From positions 1-11,020 of the forward strand of contig CALFPN010000099.1 of NCBI GenBank assembly GCA_937919015.1: 11,020 bases of DNA, given 5' to 3'. Each line of letters opens with the position of its first letter. The stretch's first letter is position 1. Shown piece by piece: positions 1-7,205 of this stretch. This DNA is from an uncultured Clostridia bacterium (GTDB lineage Bacteria > Bacillota > Clostridia > Lachnospirales > Anaerotignaceae). A model generated the notes under the pieces. The model worked only from the letters and a program-made list of their open reading frames with translations, had not been told where the DNA came from and made no database searches. The translations under genes and the position numbers were made by a program.

Positions 1-34
1 TGCCCAGAACATAGGTGATCATTTTATAATTCAT
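1..34 (-). CDS. trkH: Trk potassium uptake channel subunit TrkH, N-terminal start only (partial)
   Basis: The ATG is at 34-32, and reading toward position 1 gives MNYKMITYVLG before the window ends. This short peptide resembles the beginning of clostridial TrkH/KtrB potassium channel subunits. It lies 22 nt after the trkA stop codon, which is where trkH usually sits. A weak ribosome site (GGTGA at 45-41) precedes the ATG. TrkH would be the membrane pore that TrkA gates. Only 11 codons are visible, so the call rests mainly on gene order and could be wrong. Confidence 0.6.
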   Translation of the reverse strand, partial: MNYKMITYVLG

Positions 35-56
35 ACTTTTTCACCAGTCTTAAATA

Positions 57-1419
57 TTATTTCAGAATATCCTTCAGATCCATCAGCAGTTTATGGGTTG
101 TTACAACAATGACACTATCCCCTTCTTCGATCACATCGTTACCGCCGGGAATAATGATACGATTGCCGCGAATGATCGTCGCTACCAGCACACCACTTCT
201 GGTTTTCATATCCTTCAGCGGGATCCCCACTACAGGAGAAGTCTTTTTCACTTTAAATTCCAGGGCTTCCACCTGTTCGTTTACCAGTTTATGCAGGGCT
301 TCTACATTACTGCTGCCGGCAGAATTCTGCATGGCACGAACGAACGTATCGAACAATATTACTTGCTGCAATGGATTTGGGAGAAATAAAGCCATCAATA
401 TCCAGATTATCCAGAATTTCATTGAAAGAGATCCTGTTGATTTTTACAATAACTTTGGATACTTTTCTTGCCTTGCCATACAGACCAACAACGATATTTT
501 CTTCGTCCATACCTGTCAGGCAAACCAGCGCATCCGTTTTTTCCAGACCTTCTTCCTGCAGCAGATCCTTATCTGTACCATCCCCATGAATGATGACTGC
601 TTCCGGCAGCATTTCAGAAAGATATTCACAGCGGTTATAATCCATTTCAATGATCTTTACGCGTACATGCATGGAAAGCAGATCTTTTGCCAGATAATAA
701 GCCACTCTGCCGCCGCCAAGGATCATAACGGATTTTACACCGGTACGGAAAATACCGATCGTGCGGAAAAATTTTGCAATTTCCATATGAGGTGCCGTCA
801 GATTGATCTTATCTCCTGCATGCAGCACAAAATCACCGCCGGGGATGAATACTTCACCGCCGCGCTGTACTGCACAGATCAGGACTTTTACCTGAAATTC
901 CTTATAAATGGCCCACAGAGGCATCCCATCCAGCACACTGCCGGGGGCAATTTTGATTTCCACCAGTTCCACACGGCCACGGGCAAACATCTCGATTTTC
1001 AGCGCAGAAGGAAACCGCAGCAGACGGGAAATTTCCGTCGCCGCAGCCAATTCCGGATTGACTGCCATACTCAACCCCAGTTCTTCCTTCAATTCCCTGA
1101 TCTGTTCATAATACTCGGGGTTACGCACACGGGCAATGGTATTCTTCACACCAACCTTCTTGCCTATCAGGCAAGACAGCATATTGACCTCATCTAAAGA
1201 TGTGGCAGCAATCAAAATATCCGCATCGGGCACACCTGCTCTTTTCTGTACCGCCATGCTGGCACCGTTGCCTTCCACACTCATAATGTCCATGGTATTG
1301 GAAGCATTATTCAAAACTTGTGTATTATTATCGATTACAATGATGTCATGTCCTTCACCGGAGAGCTGTCTGGCAATCGTACTGCCTACCTTACCATCCC
1401 CAACGATCACAACTTTCAT
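57..1419 (-). pseudogene. trkA: Trk potassium uptake regulatory subunit TrkA, frameshifted near residue 360
   Basis: TrkA is the cytoplasmic NAD(H)-binding ring protein that gates the TrkH potassium channel. The start is the ATG at 1419, 7 nt after AAGGAGG; an in-frame ATG at 1473 has no ribosome site. Residues 1-220 form RCK1, with dinucleotide motif GDGKVG at 7-12, acidic D30 and a first TrkA-C lobe ending near 210. A second Rossmann domain starts at GGGRVA (235-240). At residue 360 (YVR) the frame breaks: a 4-bp tandem duplication adds ten foreign residues and a stop at 309-307. Reading on in the next frame from AMQNSAGS restores a second TrkA-C lobe ending at the stop 59-57. Removing 4 bp gives 452 residues, the usual family length. 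As written, a 370-residue protein lacking the last lobe would be made. The cause may be a real mutation or an assembly error; trkH follows directly. Confidence 0.9.
337..346. repeat. CGAA tandem duplication that breaks trkA
   Basis: The plus strand reads CGAACGAACG, two and a half copies of a 4-bp unit, inside trkA. With one unit the two trkA frames join into YVRAMQNSAGS; with the observed extra unit they do not. The site is not a homopolymer, which makes a simple base-calling slip less likely. The repeat count is low for a classic phase-variable tract. Confidence 0.85.
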
Positions 1420-1426
1420 AATGTAT

Positions 1427-1433
1427 CCTCCTT
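1427..1433 (-). promoter_or_regulatory. Ribosome binding site that fixes the trkA start
   Basis: AAGGAGG on the minus strand lies 7 nt before the ATG at 1419. It decides for this start over an in-frame ATG at 1473, which would add 18 unsupported residues and has no such site. Confidence 0.85.
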
Positions 1434-1442
1434 GATTCAAAA

Positions 1443-1462
1443 CCTCGGACATCTGCCCGAAG
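1443..1462 (-). other. Predicted RNA hairpin in the trkA leader
   Basis: The minus-strand transcript reads CUUCGGGCAGAUGUCCGAGG. It can fold into an 8-bp stem (including two G-U pairs) with a 4-nt AGAU loop. It lies 9 nt before the trkA ribosome site. It is not followed by a U-tract, so it is not a terminator. It may tune translation or mRNA stability, or be incidental. Confidence 0.4.
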
Positions 1463-1483
1463 ACATAATACATTTATCGTACC

Positions 1484-1512
1484 ATATTAGCACTTTCTTT
1501 TTGGAAATACAA
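1484..1512 (-). promoter_or_regulatory. Candidate sigma-A-type promoter of trkA
   Basis: On the minus strand a -35-like TTGTAT (1512-1507) and a -10-like TAATAT (1489-1484) are separated by 17 nt. Neither hexamer is close to consensus. The position, about 65 nt before the start codon and after the hisS terminator, fits trkA. An inverted repeat (1501-1523) overlaps the -35 box. Confidence 0.45.
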
Positions 1513-1570
1513 GAATTTTCCAATTTTTTCACCTATGCATAATCTTTATTGAAAAATAGGCACTTTCTTT
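1490..1570. repeat. Pair of 11-bp direct repeats GCACTTTCTTT
   Basis: GCACTTTCTTT occurs at 1490-1500 and again at 1560-1570, exactly 70 bp apart. The first copy fills the spacer of the candidate trkA promoter, and the second lies just past the hisS stem-loop. The motif has low complexity, so chance is possible. Confidence 0.4.
1501..1523. repeat. Inverted repeat TTGGAAA-N9-TTTCCAA upstream of trkA
   Basis: Two perfect 7-bp arms (1501-1507 and 1517-1523) with a 9-bp spacer overlap the candidate -35 box of trkA. The size and placement would suit a dimeric repressor operator. No known operator consensus is matched with confidence. Confidence 0.45.
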
Positions 1571-1581
1571 GTGCAAAGAGG

Positions 1582-1615
1582 AAGCCTCAAAAAGAATTTC
1601 TCCCTTTTGAGGCTT
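1582..1615 (-). terminator. Stem-loop terminator after hisS
   Basis: AAGCCTCAAAA (1582-1592) and TTTTGAGGCTT (1605-1615) form a perfect 11-bp stem with a 12-nt loop. It begins 13 nt after the hisS stop codon in the direction of transcription. The downstream minus-strand tail (CCTCTTTG) is only modestly U-rich, so termination may be incomplete. The position marks the likely end of the relA-dtd-hemZ-hisS operon. Confidence 0.7.
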
Positions 1616-1628
1616 TGTTTACAATTTT

Positions 1629-2879
1629 TTATTTTGTGCATTTTTCCTTCATGATAGAAACCAGATCGGAAAGAGCGATCTCTGTTTTTTCGCTTGTTGC
1701 CATTTCCTTCAGTTCCACTCTGCCGCTTTCCAGTTCAGAATCACCCAGGATCACAGAATATTTTGCGCCGATCTTGTTTGCATATTTCATCTGCGCTTTT
1801 ACGCTTCTTTCTACGGTATCACAGTCAGCCTTGATACCTGCTTTTCTCAGTTCAAATGCCAGAGACTGGGCTTTCAAGAGACCGACTTCCCCCATGGAAC
1901 CGATGTAAACATCTCTTTCGGGCACTTCTTCGATAGCACCGTTCTGTCTTTCCAGAATCATGATCAGTCTTTCGATCCCCAGACCGAAACCAACGGCACC
2001 TGTGGGTTTGCCGCCAACTTCCTCTACCAGATTATCGTATCTGCCGCCGCCGCAAAGGGTCAGACCGTTGGATACAAATTCAAATACCGTTCTTGTATAA
2101 TAATCCAGACCACGAACAATCTTGGGATCAATGGTGAATGCAATGCCGTTTGCTGTCAGGATATCCTGTACTTTCTGGAAATGGGCTGTGCATTCTTCGT
2201 CCAAACAATCCAGCACGGAAGGTGCATTTGCCACGATATGCTGGCAGCTTTCTTCCTTACAGTCCAGCACGCGCAGAGGATTTTTAGCAAATCTTTCTCT
2301 GCATGTAGGGCAAAGTTTATCCAGATTCTGACCAATAAATTCCTTCAGTGCTTTGTTATATTTTGCACGGCATTCAGGGCAGCCCAAGCTGTTCATACGC
2401 AGTTCTACACCCTGTACACCCAGTTCTTCCAGCAGCGTGATGGCTACGGAGATCACTTCCGCATCCTGCGCTGCGCTGTAGGAGCCCAGCATTTCGATAC
2501 CAAACTGGTGGAACTGTCTCTGTCTGCCTGCCTGTGTGTTTTCACAGCGGAATGTAGGGTTAATATAGTACAGTTTTGTGGGCTGTGCCTGATTGTGCAT
2601 CCCATGTTCAATGTAAGCGCGAACCACACCTGCAGTCCCTTCAGGACGCAGAGTCAGGCTTCTGTCGCCGTCATCTGTGAAGGTGTACATTTCTTTCTGC
2701 ACAATATCTGTTGTTTCACCAACACCTCTGGCAAACAGTTCCGTGAATTCAAACATAGGGGTACGCATTTCTCCGATGCCAAATGTTTCGCAGATGCGTC
2801 TCATTTTACCTTCAATTTCCTGCCAAGCCTTTACCTCAGCACCATAAATATCCTTTGTCCCTTTTACTAACTGGATCAT
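1629..2879 (-). CDS. hisS: Histidine--tRNA ligase
   Basis: Cytoplasmic class II synthetase that charges tRNA-His with histidine using ATP. The 416 residues match the family's usual length. Motif 2 lies around TLRPEGTAG (76-84) and the R of PTFR (111). The histidine-specific loop RGLDYYTR is at 256-263, GGGRYDNL at 277-284, and motif 3 GFGLGIERL at 297-305. Residues from about 320 form the anticodon-binding domain. An insertion between about 165 and 230 holds cysteine pairs (C167/C170, C190/C193, C207/C212, C225/C230) that look able to bind a metal. The start ATG overlaps the hemZ stop (ATGA) and has AGGAGG 6 nt upstream. No T-box or separate leader is visible, so it is probably co-transcribed with relA, dtd and hemZ. 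Confidence 0.97.
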   Translation of the reverse strand: MIQLVKGTKDIYGAEVKAWQEIEGKMRRICETFGIGEMRTPMFEFTELFARGVGETTDIVQKEMYTFTDDGDRSLTLRPEGTAGVVRAYIEHGMHNQAQPTKLYYINPTFRCENTQAGRQRQFHQFGIEMLGSYSAAQDAEVISVAITLLEELGVQGVELRMNSLGCPECRAKYNKALKEFIGQNLDKLCPTCRERFAKNPLRVLDCKEESCQHIVANAPSVLDCLDEECTAHFQKVQDILTANGIAFTIDPKIVRGLDYYTRTVFEFVSNGLTLCGGGRYDNLVEEVGGKPTGAVGFGLGIERLIMILERQNGAIEEVPERDVYIGSMGEVGLLKAQSLAFELRKAGIKADCDTVERSVKAQMKYANKIGAKYSVILGDSELESGRVELKEMATSEKTEIALSDLVSIMKEKCTK

Positions 2880-4342
2880 ATATTACCTCCTAGTCCCGTT
2901 CTTTTTCGCTCTATCATTTCATCGATACGACCGATGTAATCCTCAATACTTTTTACGTTGAATACACGCTCGATGCGGTCGGTTTCGGGGTCAACTGTTT
3001 TGGTGCTTGCCCCTGCGCCCGCCGCCAGAATGGTCTGTTTTTCCTCCATGATCTGGACATTGTAGACCCCTTCCTTGCCGGGGTGGCAGTATCCAACGTT
3101 TTCAAAATTCCCCACCATATTTTTCTGGCGGTACATATAATAGGGCTCCATACCCATTTTTCCCGCATATTCTGCCGCAATATTCAGCATTTCTTCCAGC
3201 GTATCCGCTGTGGTCATGTCGTGCTGGTCCAATTCCTCTCTGAGACGGGAGGCTCTTTTTACCGCAAGGGTATGCACCGTTACGTTATCAGGCTCCAGCT
3301 TCCGGATCTCTTCCATGGTATGGCGCACATCCTCCGCAGTTTCTCCGGGCAGGCCGAGAATCAGATCCATATTGATGTTTTCATGGCCTTCTTCTCTTGC
3401 TTCCCGGAATACACGGCAAATATCCTCCACGTTATGTTTTCTGCCCACAGCCATCAATGTTTTGTCATTCATGGTCTGGGGATTGATGGAAATACGGTTG
3501 ACACCATATGTCTTCATCAGACGCAGTTTTTCTCTGGTGATGGTATCCGGACGGCCTGCCTCCACAGTATATTCCATGGTTTCATCGGGGTGGAACAATT
3601 CTTCCACCTTCTGCAGCAGGCGTTCCAGCTGTGCTTCATTCAGAGAAGTGGGGGTACCGCCGCCGATGTAGATATTCTTCATCACGAATTTTTTGCTGTA
3701 AGCTGCCAGCCAGTCCAGTTCTTGGAACATAGCATCGAGATATTCATCCACACGGTTTTTATACTGATGCAGGGGATATGCCGTAAAGGAGCAGTACAGG
3801 CATCTGGTGGGACAGAAAGGAATACCGATATACAGGCTGATTTCTTCAGGCTTGTTCCCCGCCAAAATCTTCTGTTCCGCCTTTGCCACTTTTACCGCCA
3901 ATTCCGCCTTATGTTCCATCACAAGGTAATCCTCTATCAGAAAACGCATGCACTCTTCGTCAGACTTGCCTTCCTCCAGCAGAATGCTGACCAGCTTTGC
4001 CGGGCGCACCCCTGTCAAAAGGCCCCACTGGGGGCGGATGCCTGTTTCTTTCATCAGAAGTTCATAAATCGTACGCTTGATGATGCGTTTCTGTTCTTTC
4101 TCCGTAAGTGTTGCTTCGTCATACTCCATAGACCATTCGGAAACTTTCTCTCCACGGCGATAAAGCATTGCCGAAGCAATGCCTTGTTTCATCTCGCTTT
4201 TTACAGTGATTTCCCCCTCTGTCACTTCTTCCGTTCTGGTGTAGTGACGATTTGCAAGGAAAACCTGAATCATTGTCTGCACGTCATTCTGCAGTTCGTG
4301 TCCCTCAAGGACATAAGTAATCATACCTGTATCCATAAGCAT
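2876..4342 (-). CDS. hemZ: Coproporphyrinogen dehydrogenase-like radical SAM protein HemZ
   Basis: Member of the oxygen-independent coproporphyrinogen oxidase (HemN-like) family, in the HemZ subgroup. HemN enzymes decarboxylate coproporphyrinogen III using S-adenosylmethionine and a 4Fe-4S cluster. The cluster motif CPTRCLYC gives C177, C181 and C184. It is followed by YIGGGTPTS (225-233) and DLILGLPGE (326-334). The N-terminal 170-residue region containing GLLTGVRPAKL (107-117) and the C-terminal YYMYRQKNMVGNFENVGY segment are typical of HemZ rather than HemN or HemW. The 488 residues agree with the roughly 500 of the subgroup. The start is uncertain: ATGs at 4342, 4336 and 4324 are all in frame and none has a strong ribosome site; the first overlaps the dtd stop by one base (TGATG), suggesting translational coupling. 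No other heme genes are present, so the true substrate is not settled here. Confidence 0.92.
   Translation of the reverse strand: MLMDTGMITYVLEGHELQNDVQTMIQVFLANRHYTRTEEVTEGEITVKSEMKQGIASAMLYRRGEKVSEWSMEYDEATLTEKEQKRIIKRTIYELLMKETGIRPQWGLLTGVRPAKLVSILLEEGKSDEECMRFLIEDYLVMEHKAELAVKVAKAEQKILAGNKPEEISLYIGIPFCPTRCLYCSFTAYPLHQYKNRVDEYLDAMFQELDWLAAYSKKFVMKNIYIGGGTPTSLNEAQLERLLQKVEELFHPDETMEYTVEAGRPDTITREKLRLMKTYGVNRISINPQTMNDKTLMAVGRKHNVEDICRVFREAREEGHENINMDLILGLPGETAEDVRHTMEEIRKLEPDNVTVHTLAVKRASRLREELDQHDMTTADTLEEMLNIAAEYAGKMGMEPYYMYRQKNMVGNFENVGYCHPGKEGVYNVQIMEEKQTILAAGAGASTKTVDPETDRIERVFNVKSIEDYIGRIDEMIERKRTGLGGNI
2886..2891 (-). promoter_or_regulatory. Ribosome binding site of hisS inside hemZ
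   Basis: AGGAGG on the minus strand lies within the last codons of hemZ, 6 nt before the hisS ATG at 2879. It allows independent initiation at hisS despite the overlap with the hemZ stop codon. Confidence 0.85.
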
Positions 4343-4794
4343 CAGAACAGTTTTTCACTGTCTAACAGCAGTGTAACAGGGCCATCATTTACCAGCGCAA
4401 CCTTCATATCTGCCTGAAATACACCCTGCTGCACCTTTTTGATACCCAGTGTCTGCGCCTTTGCACACAGTTTATCAAACAGTTCGCTTGCCAGTTCAGG
4501 AGCTGCACCGCCGCTGTAGCCGGGGCGTCTGCCTTTTCTTGCATCACCGTACAGGGTAAAGTTGGGTACGATCAAAAGTTCCCCTGCAATGTCCATCAGA
4601 GACAGATTCATTTTGCCGTTTTCATCTTCAAAAATACGCAGGTTGATGACCTTATCCAGCATATAGTCGATGGTTTTATCTGTATCTGTGCCCAGCATGC
4701 CAAACAGCACCATGATCCCTTTGCCGATTTCACCGACAACCTGACCGTCAATGGTAACGCTTGCTTCTGTCACTCTCTGTAATACTGCTCTCAT
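4342..4794 (-). CDS. dtd: D-aminoacyl-tRNA deacylase
   Basis: Cytoplasmic homodimeric enzyme that cleaves D-amino acids (and glycine mischarged on tRNA-Ala) from tRNA, protecting translation. The start is the ATG at 4794, giving MRAVLQRVTEAS and 150 residues, close to the family's usual 145-150. GGAGG lies 5 nt upstream; a longer reading from a TTG at 4806 would begin inside that site. The C-terminal NDGPVT (136-141) contains the Gly-cisPro pair that excludes L-amino acids. The other signature, usually SQFTL, reads PNFTL here (77-81), followed by a normal YGDARKGRRP. The gene sits 46 nt after relA and its stop overlaps the hemZ start by one base. The fold and most motifs are intact, so function is likely conserved. 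Confidence 0.95.
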   Translation of the reverse strand: MRAVLQRVTEASVTIDGQVVGEIGKGIMVLFGMLGTDTDKTIDYMLDKVINLRIFEDENGKMNLSLMDIAGELLIVPNFTLYGDARKGRRPGYSGGAAPELASELFDKLCAKAQTLGIKKVQQGVFQADMKVALVNDGPVTLLLDSEKLF

Positions 4795-4799
4795 TTCTT

Positions 4800-4804
4800 C
4801 CTCC
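4800..4804 (-). promoter_or_regulatory. Ribosome binding site that fixes the dtd start
   Basis: GGAGG on the minus strand is 5 nt before the ATG at 4794. This places the dtd start at MRAVLQRV, matching the conserved family N-terminus, and rules out the upstream TTG. Confidence 0.85.
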
Positions 4805-4812
4805 AAAAATAC

Positions 4813-4829
4813 ATTTTATTTCATAAAAT
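4813..4829. repeat. Short AT-only inverted repeat between relA and dtd
   Basis: ATTTTAT and ATAAAAT flank a 3-nt loop. The stem has no G-C pair and no U-tract, so it should not terminate transcription. It is recorded because it is the main structure in the 46-nt gap. Confidence 0.3.
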
Positions 4830-4840
4830 CCGGCTGTTTC

Positions 4841-7084
4841 TTAGCCTAAACCGGAAACACGTTCTACCTCTATAATATCTTTCAAGCCCTTGAGGCGTTT
4901 TACCACCCGTTCCAGCTGTTCTTTTGTTTTGATTTCGATAGTGATATTGATAATCGCAAGAAGATCCTTGGTGGTTCTTACATTGAAGCCTTTTACGGAA
5001 ATATCATCATCCGCCAGCTGACGGCTGATTTCCAGAATCAGACCCACGCGGTCATTGGCGGTTACCCGCAGTTCCGCCAGATAGGAAGTATTGGTATCGC
5101 CTTTGGCAAACTGGGTATCCCATTCCGCATTGATCAGACGACCACGTTCCTCATCACTCAGATTGATGACATTGATACAATCTGTACGGTGGATCGTCAC
5201 ACCGCGGCCGCGGGTTACGAAGCCGATGATCTCATCTCCGGGCACAGGGCTGCAGCATTTGGAAAAGCGCACGGCTACATCGCCGATGCCTTCCACCACG
5301 ATACCACTCTTACTCTTATGTTTTTTCACCGGCTTATCATCGATGGTCTTTTCAAAGTCTTTCAGCACATCTTCTGCAGTCTGTGTTTTCCGTTTTTCTT
5401 TCAGATATTCGTCCTTTAGACGATTCACGACCTGCCCTTCCTTCAGCCCACCGTAACCAACGGCAGCCAAAAGCGCATCCCATGTTTTGAAATCGTACTT
5501 TACAACAACGATTTCCTGCCATTCGGGACGCAGCAAATCAGAAGGCTGGAAGCCTTTTTTCTTCATATCCGCCAGAATCATTTCCCGACCGCGAACAATA
5601 TTCTCTTCCTTTTCCTCCTTTTTGAACCACTGTTTGATCTTGGTTCTTGCCTGAGCGGATTTTACCACCGCCAGCCAGTCCCTGTTGGGGCCTTTGGAGT
5701 TCTGGGATGTGATGATCTCAACAATGTCCCCATTTTGGATCTTATAGTCGATGGGAACGATCTTATTATTTACCCTTGCACCGACCATTTTATTGCCGAC
5801 CGCAGAGTGGATCATATAAGCAAAGTCAATGGGTGTGGAATCCTTCGTCAGCTGGATGACATCCCCCTGCGGAGTAAATGCATACACCTGCGTGGAGAAG
5901 ATATTAAAGTCCTGCTTCAGGGTATCCAGATATTCTTTGTTATCTGCCATATCCCGCTGCCATTCCATGATCTGACGCAGCCATGCCAGTTTTTCTTCAT
6001 CTCTTCTGGTAGACTTACTCCCCTTTTCATTTGCTTTGCCTTCTTTATATTTCCAATGGGCAGCGATACCGTATTCACTGGTACGATGCATTTCCCATGT
6101 TCTGATCTGCACTTCAAAGACCTGCCCGTGGGGGCCAATCAGAGAGTTATGCAAAGACTGATACATATTGGGCTTGGGCATGGCGATATAGTCCTTGAAG
6201 CGGCCAGGCATAGGGGTATACATGGTATGCACAATCCCCAGAACCGCATAGCAGTCCTTCACATTATCCACCAGTGCGCGGATGGCAAACAGGTCATAAA
6301 TCTGATCCAAGGTCTTGTTCTGGTTGACCATTTTTTTATAGATACTGAAGAAATGCTTCGTTCTGCCGTAAACCTTGCCTTTGATGCCGGCTTCATCCAT
6401 TTTCTGCTGCAGTTCTTTTACGATATCCTGCACGAATTCGTCCCGTTCTTCTTTTTTCCGTTCGATCTTTGTTGCCAGATCAAAGAATGCGTCAGGGTCC
6501 AGATATTTGAAGCACAGGTCTTCCATTTCGGAACGAATCTTGGAAATCCCCAGTCTGTGGGCCAAGGGCGCATAGATATCCAAGGTTTCCTGAGCCTTTT
6601 CTTTCTGTTTCTCCGGCTTCATATAATTCAGGGTACGCATATTGTGCAGCCTGTCCGCCAGTTTAATCAAAATTACACGGATATCCTTTGCCATGGCAAG
6701 GAACATCTTACGGTAGTTTTCTGCCTGCACTTCTTCTTTTGTCGTATAGGACAGTTTGCCCAGTTTTGTTACACCATCAACCAGTGCAGCAATTTCTTCG
6801 CTGAACATATTGCTGATGTCTTCATAACTGTATTCTGTGTCCTCGATGATATCATGCAGGATGCCTGCCACGATGGATTCCATATCCAGTTCTAATTCCG
6901 CCAGGATATATGCCACTTTCAAAGGATGGATGATATATGGTTCCCCGGATTTTCTTTTCTGGTCTTTATGGGCCTCCACTGCCAGTTTATAGGCTTTTTC
7001 GATCATGGAAAAATCACTGGATGGATGATATGTCTTGATCTTTTCAATCAGTTCCAGATACAATTGTTCTTCTACAGGTACCAT
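4841..7084 (-). CDS. relA: Bifunctional (p)ppGpp synthetase/hydrolase Rel (RSH family)
   Basis: Makes (p)ppGpp from ATP and GTP/GDP on starved ribosomes and degrades it otherwise, controlling the stringent response. The ATG at 7084 lies 8 nt after GAGGAGG, giving 747 residues. The HD hydrolase domain has H53, H77-D78 (LHDIIEDT) and D143 (KLADRLHN). The synthetase domain runs from about 240 (GRTKHFFSIYKK) through RFKDYIAMPKPNMYQSLH (295-312) to E324 (FEVQIRT). The basic RFKD segment is the form found in bifunctional enzymes. A TGS domain follows at about 397-457, a zinc-finger region with C610, C611, H632 and C636, and a C-terminal ACT domain at about 665-740. Both active sites look complete. 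It is the first gene of the relA-dtd-hemZ-hisS operon and has its own promoter. Confidence 0.97.
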   Translation of the reverse strand: MVPVEEQLYLELIEKIKTYHPSSDFSMIEKAYKLAVEAHKDQKRKSGEPYIIHPLKVAYILAELELDMESIVAGILHDIIEDTEYSYEDISNMFSEEIAALVDGVTKLGKLSYTTKEEVQAENYRKMFLAMAKDIRVILIKLADRLHNMRTLNYMKPEKQKEKAQETLDIYAPLAHRLGISKIRSEMEDLCFKYLDPDAFFDLATKIERKKEERDEFVQDIVKELQQKMDEAGIKGKVYGRTKHFFSIYKKMVNQNKTLDQIYDLFAIRALVDNVKDCYAVLGIVHTMYTPMPGRFKDYIAMPKPNMYQSLHNSLIGPHGQVFEVQIRTWEMHRTSEYGIAAHWKYKEGKANEKGSKSTRRDEEKLAWLRQIMEWQRDMADNKEYLDTLKQDFNIFSTQVYAFTPQGDVIQLTKDSTPIDFAYMIHSAVGNKMVGARVNNKIVPIDYKIQNGDIVEIITSQNSKGPNRDWLAVVKSAQARTKIKQWFKKEEKEENIVRGREMILADMKKKGFQPSDLLRPEWQEIVVVKYDFKTWDALLAAVGYGGLKEGQVVNRLKDEYLKEKRKTQTAEDVLKDFEKTIDDKPVKKHKSKSGIVVEGIGDVAVRFSKCCSPVPGDEIIGFVTRGRGVTIHRTDCINVINLSDEERGRLINAEWDTQFAKGDTNTSYLAELRVTANDRVGLILEISRQLADDDISVKGFNVRTTKDLLAIINITIEIKTKEQLERVVKRLKGLKDIIEVERVSGLG

Positions 7085-7092
7085 ACTCATCA

Positions 7093-7099
7093 CCTCCTC
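7093..7099 (-). promoter_or_regulatory. Ribosome binding site that fixes the relA start
   Basis: GAGGAGG on the minus strand is 8 nt before the ATG at 7084. The in-frame GTG at 7093 and ATG at 7090 lie inside or only 2 nt from it, too close to serve as starts. Confidence 0.8.
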
Positions 7100-7148
7100 T
7101 ATTTTAAAGATTGAATTTTTCTTTTGTCGAAAAAAGATTATAAATGTA

Positions 7149-7177
7149 ATTATACAATTTTAGATGCATCTTTTCAA
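7149..7177 (-). promoter_or_regulatory. Sigma-A-type promoter of the relA operon
   Basis: On the minus strand TTGAAA (7177-7172) and a perfect TATAAT (7154-7149) are separated by exactly 17 nt. Transcription would begin near 7142, leaving a leader of about 58 nt. A 10-bp palindrome, AGATGCATCT (7162-7171), fills most of the spacer. A second TATAAT at 7142-7137 has no matching -35 box. No clear terminator separates this promoter from the GH3 gene upstream, so read-through is also possible. Confidence 0.8.
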
Positions 7178-7205
7178 GCAGAATCGTTTGTATACTTCAA
7201 CGGAA

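Noticed and set aside
307..422. Programmed ribosomal frameshifting to make full-length TrkA.
   Set aside because: The overlap shows a plain 4-bp duplication and no slippery heptamer with a downstream pseudoknot. A mutation or assembly error is the simpler explanation.
1582..1615. T-box or attenuator controlling hisS.
   Set aside because: The stem-loop is downstream of hisS, not upstream, and the hisS start lies inside hemZ, leaving no room for a leader.
3083..4417. A 444-codon open frame on the plus strand opposite hemZ.
   Set aside because: It lies fully antisense to a gene with clear radical SAM motifs. Its translation is rich in His, Phe and Cys without domain motifs, and no ribosome site precedes it. 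Codon bias of the real gene explains the open frame.
5735..6895. A 386-codon open frame on the plus strand opposite relA.
   Set aside because: It is antisense to the conserved synthetase and hydrolase domains of Rel and shows no recognisable motif or start signal.
7137..7142. A second TATAAT as an additional relA promoter.
   Set aside because: No -35-like hexamer stands 16-18 nt upstream of it, whereas the neighbouring TATAAT has one at exactly 17 nt.
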